Part shown: positions 6,546 to 8,198 of the stretch, piece by piece
How the letters are laid out: each line of letters begins with the position of its first letter
Position numbering within the stretch: the first letter of the stretch is position 1
Assembly: GCA_023127875.1 (NCBI GenBank)
Contig: JAGMFA010000091.1
Location: forward strand, 1 to 8,198
From: Candidatus Zixiibacteriota bacterium
GTDB taxonomy: Bacteria; Zixibacteria; MSB-5A5; SM1-73
Length of the DNA stretch: 8,198 bases
Reading direction: 5' to 3'
Made by a program: the position numbers and the translations under genes
Notes under the pieces: generated by a model
Databases searched by the model: none
The model's input: only the letters and a program-made list of their open reading frames with translations
Told to the model about the DNA's origin: nothing

Positions 6546-8000
6546 ATGGATTGGATCATGCCAGTAGTTAATTTCAAGTTAATTCTACCAGAGATAATCC
6601 TCTGTGTTTTTGCCATTCTTATTTTGATTCTGGATCCATTTTTGTCCAGAAACAGAAAGATTGTGACTGCTCATCTGGGTTGGATAGCCGTTGTGTTAGC
6701 CTTTCTGGCTAACCTGAGACTCTGGGATTTTCAAGATACAACTTTCAGCCAGATGTTTCTGGTGGATAATTACGCCACTTTCTTTAAGTTTATCTTTCTG
6801 ATCGGATCGTTTCTGATAATATTTGCCTCCATGAACTATCTGAAAAGAGAAGAGATTTTGCATGGCGAGTACTTCAGCCTGATTTTGTTTTCCACCCTGG
6901 GTATGATGCTTTTGGCATCCGGCTTTGATCTTATCGTCATCTTTTTGGGTCTGGAGATTATGTCCGTTTCACTTTACGTTTTAGCTGGATTTAAAAGAGG
7001 CGATCTGAACTCCAATGAGGCTTCCCTGAAATACTTTTTGATGGGGGCATTTGCCACCGGCTTTCTGCTTTACGGGATTGTGATGATTTACGGAAGCGTG
7101 GGAAGCACCAACTTGGAGCAGATAATCAAAAGCATCGCTTTTGGTGAAGCTGGACCAGATCTTTTGATCTGGGCTGGCGCAGGATTGCTATTGGTGGGTT
7201 TTGGGTTCAAGATAGCTTCTGTTCCTTTTCACATGTGGGTGCCGGACGTGTACCAGGGAGCTCCCACGCCGGTGACCGCCTTTATCTCCGCAGGCCCCAA
7301 GGCGGCTGGATTTGCCGCGCTATTAAGAGTATTTCTCTTTTCCTTCGTTACCATAAAGTTGGATTGGACCATAATCGTCTGGATCATGGCGGCTTTGACC
7401 ATGACCGTGGGGAATATAATTGCCATAGCACAGTCCGACATCAAGAGAATGCTGGCATATTCCTCCATTGCTCATGCCGGTTACGTTTTGGTGGCTTTGG
7501 TGGCTGGTGGAGAAACCGGAATCTCCAGCGCGCTGTTTTATCTTTTAGCCTATACTTTCATGAACATAGGAGCCTTCACCGTGGTGATTGCACTGGGAAG
7601 GAAAGGTAAGGAGAATACCGGTTTAGATGATTATTCCGGACTGGGAAGTAGGTCTCCTCTCTTAGCCATACTGATGACGGTCTTTATGTTTTCATTGGCA
7701 GGATTTCCCCCTACCGCCGGATTTATGGGAAAATTTTATGTGTTCAGTGCGGCGGTGAAATCAGGATTTGTGGGATTGGTGATAATTGGAGTGTTAAACA
7801 GTTTGATTTCGGTCTATTACTACTTGAGAGTAGTAGTCATCATGTTCATGCATCCACCAAAGCCCGAGGCGCAAAAAGTGCCCCTCGCTTTTGGCGTCGG
7901 CCTGGTTTTGTTGATCTCTATCTGGGGGGTTCTACAGATGGGTATTTTACCCGAAAGCCTGCTCAACTTGGCTCAAGCCTCGGTTTCTTCCATATTTTAG
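6546..8000 (+). CDS. nuoN: NADH-quinone oxidoreductase subunit N (ND2 homologue)
   Basis: The third antiporter-like pump subunit, 484 residues, the same size class as E. coli NuoN. Conserved charges are present: E137 in FLGLEIMSVSLYVLAGF, K222 in FGFKIASVPFHMWVPDVYQGAPTPVTAFIS, K252 in GPKAAGFAALLRVF, and K396 in GFPPTAGFMGKFYVF. They match E. coli E133, K217, K247 and K395 by context. The SDIKRMLAYSSIAHAGYVLV motif, shared by the antiporter-like subunits, is also clear. The hydrophobic profile fits 14 helices. It is the last nuo gene in the usual order and ends at TAG 7998-8000. Nothing is truncated or frameshifted. The 141-bp gap before it is the largest within this operon segment and holds the palindromic element at 6443-6513. 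Confidence 0.98.
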   Translation: MDWIMPVVNFKLILPEIILCVFAILILILDPFLSRNRKIVTAHLGWIAVVLAFLANLRLWDFQDTTFSQMFLVDNYATFFKFIFLIGSFLIIFASMNYLKREEILHGEYFSLILFSTLGMMLLASGFDLIVIFLGLEIMSVSLYVLAGFKRGDLNSNEASLKYFLMGAFATGFLLYGIVMIYGSVGSTNLEQIIKSIAFGEAGPDLLIWAGAGLLLVGFGFKIASVPFHMWVPDVYQGAPTPVTAFISAGPKAAGFAALLRVFLFSFVTIKLDWTIIVWIMAALTMTVGNIIAIAQSDIKRMLAYSSIAHAGYVLVALVAGGETGISSALFYLLAYTFMNIGAFTVVIALGRKGKENTGLDDYSGLGSRSPLLAILMTVFMFSLAGFPPTAGFMGKFYVFSAAVKSGFVGLVIIGVLNSLISVYYYLRVVVIMFMHPPKPEAQKVPLAFGVGLVLLISIWGVLQMGILPESLLNLAQASVSSIF

Positions 8001-8053
8001 TTCTCAATCTGTCATGGCTGATTAGTTAGATTAAGCTGATCAGTTGTTATAAA

Positions 8054-8080
8054 CATCCGTTTAATCCGATCAATCTGCTG
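8054..8080 (-). repeat. Inverted copy of the 9-bp AACGGATKA-type repeat after nuoN
   Basis: Read on the minus strand, this holds three 9-bp units: CAGCAGATT, GATCGGATT and AAACGGATG. The 15 bases at 8054-8068 are the exact reverse complement of 1872-1886 in the nuoI-nuoJ gap. Confidence 0.75.
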
Positions 8081-8176
8081 TGAATATTCTTTGCCGAGCA
8101 AAGCTGTTTATTATCACCCTCCCCTGGTGGGCTGACTATTACCCATAAGTCGCGCGATCGAGAGTGAAAGCGGTTT

Positions 8177-8198
8177 TGTCATTCTGAACGAAGCCCTT
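8177..8198 (+). repeat. Start of a probable dispersed repeat (TGTCATTCTGAACGAAGC...), cut by window end
   Basis: TGTCATTCTGAACGAAGC followed by CCTT resembles a short intergenic repeat (TGTCATTCTGAGCGAAGC type) that I recall as common in many bacterial genomes. Only its first 22 bases are inside the window, so its extent and any palindrome cannot be judged. Confidence 0.45.

Larger units (their letters stand above)
8001..8198. other. Non-coding tail after nuoN
   Basis: No gene is supported here. Besides the two repeats listed separately, it contains small palindromes, CTGATCAG (8036-8043), TTTGC-CGA-GCAAA (8090-8102) and TCGCGCGA (8150-8157), and a stretch CACCCTCCCCTGGTGGGC (about 8115-8132) that could be a remnant of another repeat. 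No stem followed by a T-run was found, so the operon terminator is not identified. Confidence 0.6.

Noticed and set aside
2891..8000. nuoL/nuoM/nuoN as an Mrp-type Na+/H+ antiporter cluster
   Set aside because: They follow nuoG-H-I-J-K in canonical complex I order, and each shows subunit-specific residues, for example Glu400 in NuoM against Lys in NuoL and NuoN.

Overview
The window is the distal part of a bacterial nuo operon, which encodes respiratory complex I (proton-pumping NADH:quinone oxidoreductase, or a relative fed by another donor). All genes are on the + strand in the canonical order nuoG (3' end only), nuoH, nuoI, nuoJ, nuoK, nuoL, nuoM, nuoN. All seven complete genes are intact and keep the charged residues and iron-sulfur cysteines expected for a working enzyme. 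No antisense gene, RNA gene, CRISPR array, phage gene or transposase was found.

Layout: 1-336 is the end of the large peripheral-arm subunit NuoG. 377-1360 is NuoH, the membrane anchor at the quinone site. 1406-1858 is NuoI, with two 4Fe-4S clusters. 1892-2398 and 2497-2802 are the small membrane subunits NuoJ and NuoK. 2891-4837, 4842-6404 and 6546-8000 are the three antiporter-like pump subunits NuoL, NuoM and NuoN. Electrons pass from the NuoG side through NuoI to quinone at NuoH, and the resulting motion is transmitted through NuoJ/NuoK to the NuoL/M/N channels. 8001-8198 holds no gene, only repeat fragments.

The genes are ordinary; the gaps are not. Most spacers are largely filled by short repeats, a different kind in each: five 8-bp units between nuoH and nuoI, 9-bp units between nuoI and nuoJ, a perfect hairpin between nuoJ and nuoK, a 73-bp imperfect inverted repeat made of 7-bp units between nuoK and nuoL, and a 71-bp structured element between nuoM and nuoN. 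The 9-bp family also forms the last codons of nuoI. A diverged version, read in a different frame, forms the last codons of nuoM, and an inverted copy lies after nuoN.

Organism: an uncultured bacterium is likely. Repeats of these types, together with the mostly weak Shine-Dalgarno sequences, recall metagenome-derived candidate phyla of the FCB/Zixibacteria/WOR-3 kind. That is an impression from memory, not a demonstrated assignment. I see no undescribed enzymatic or defence system here; the repeat colonisation of an essential-type operon is the most notable signal.
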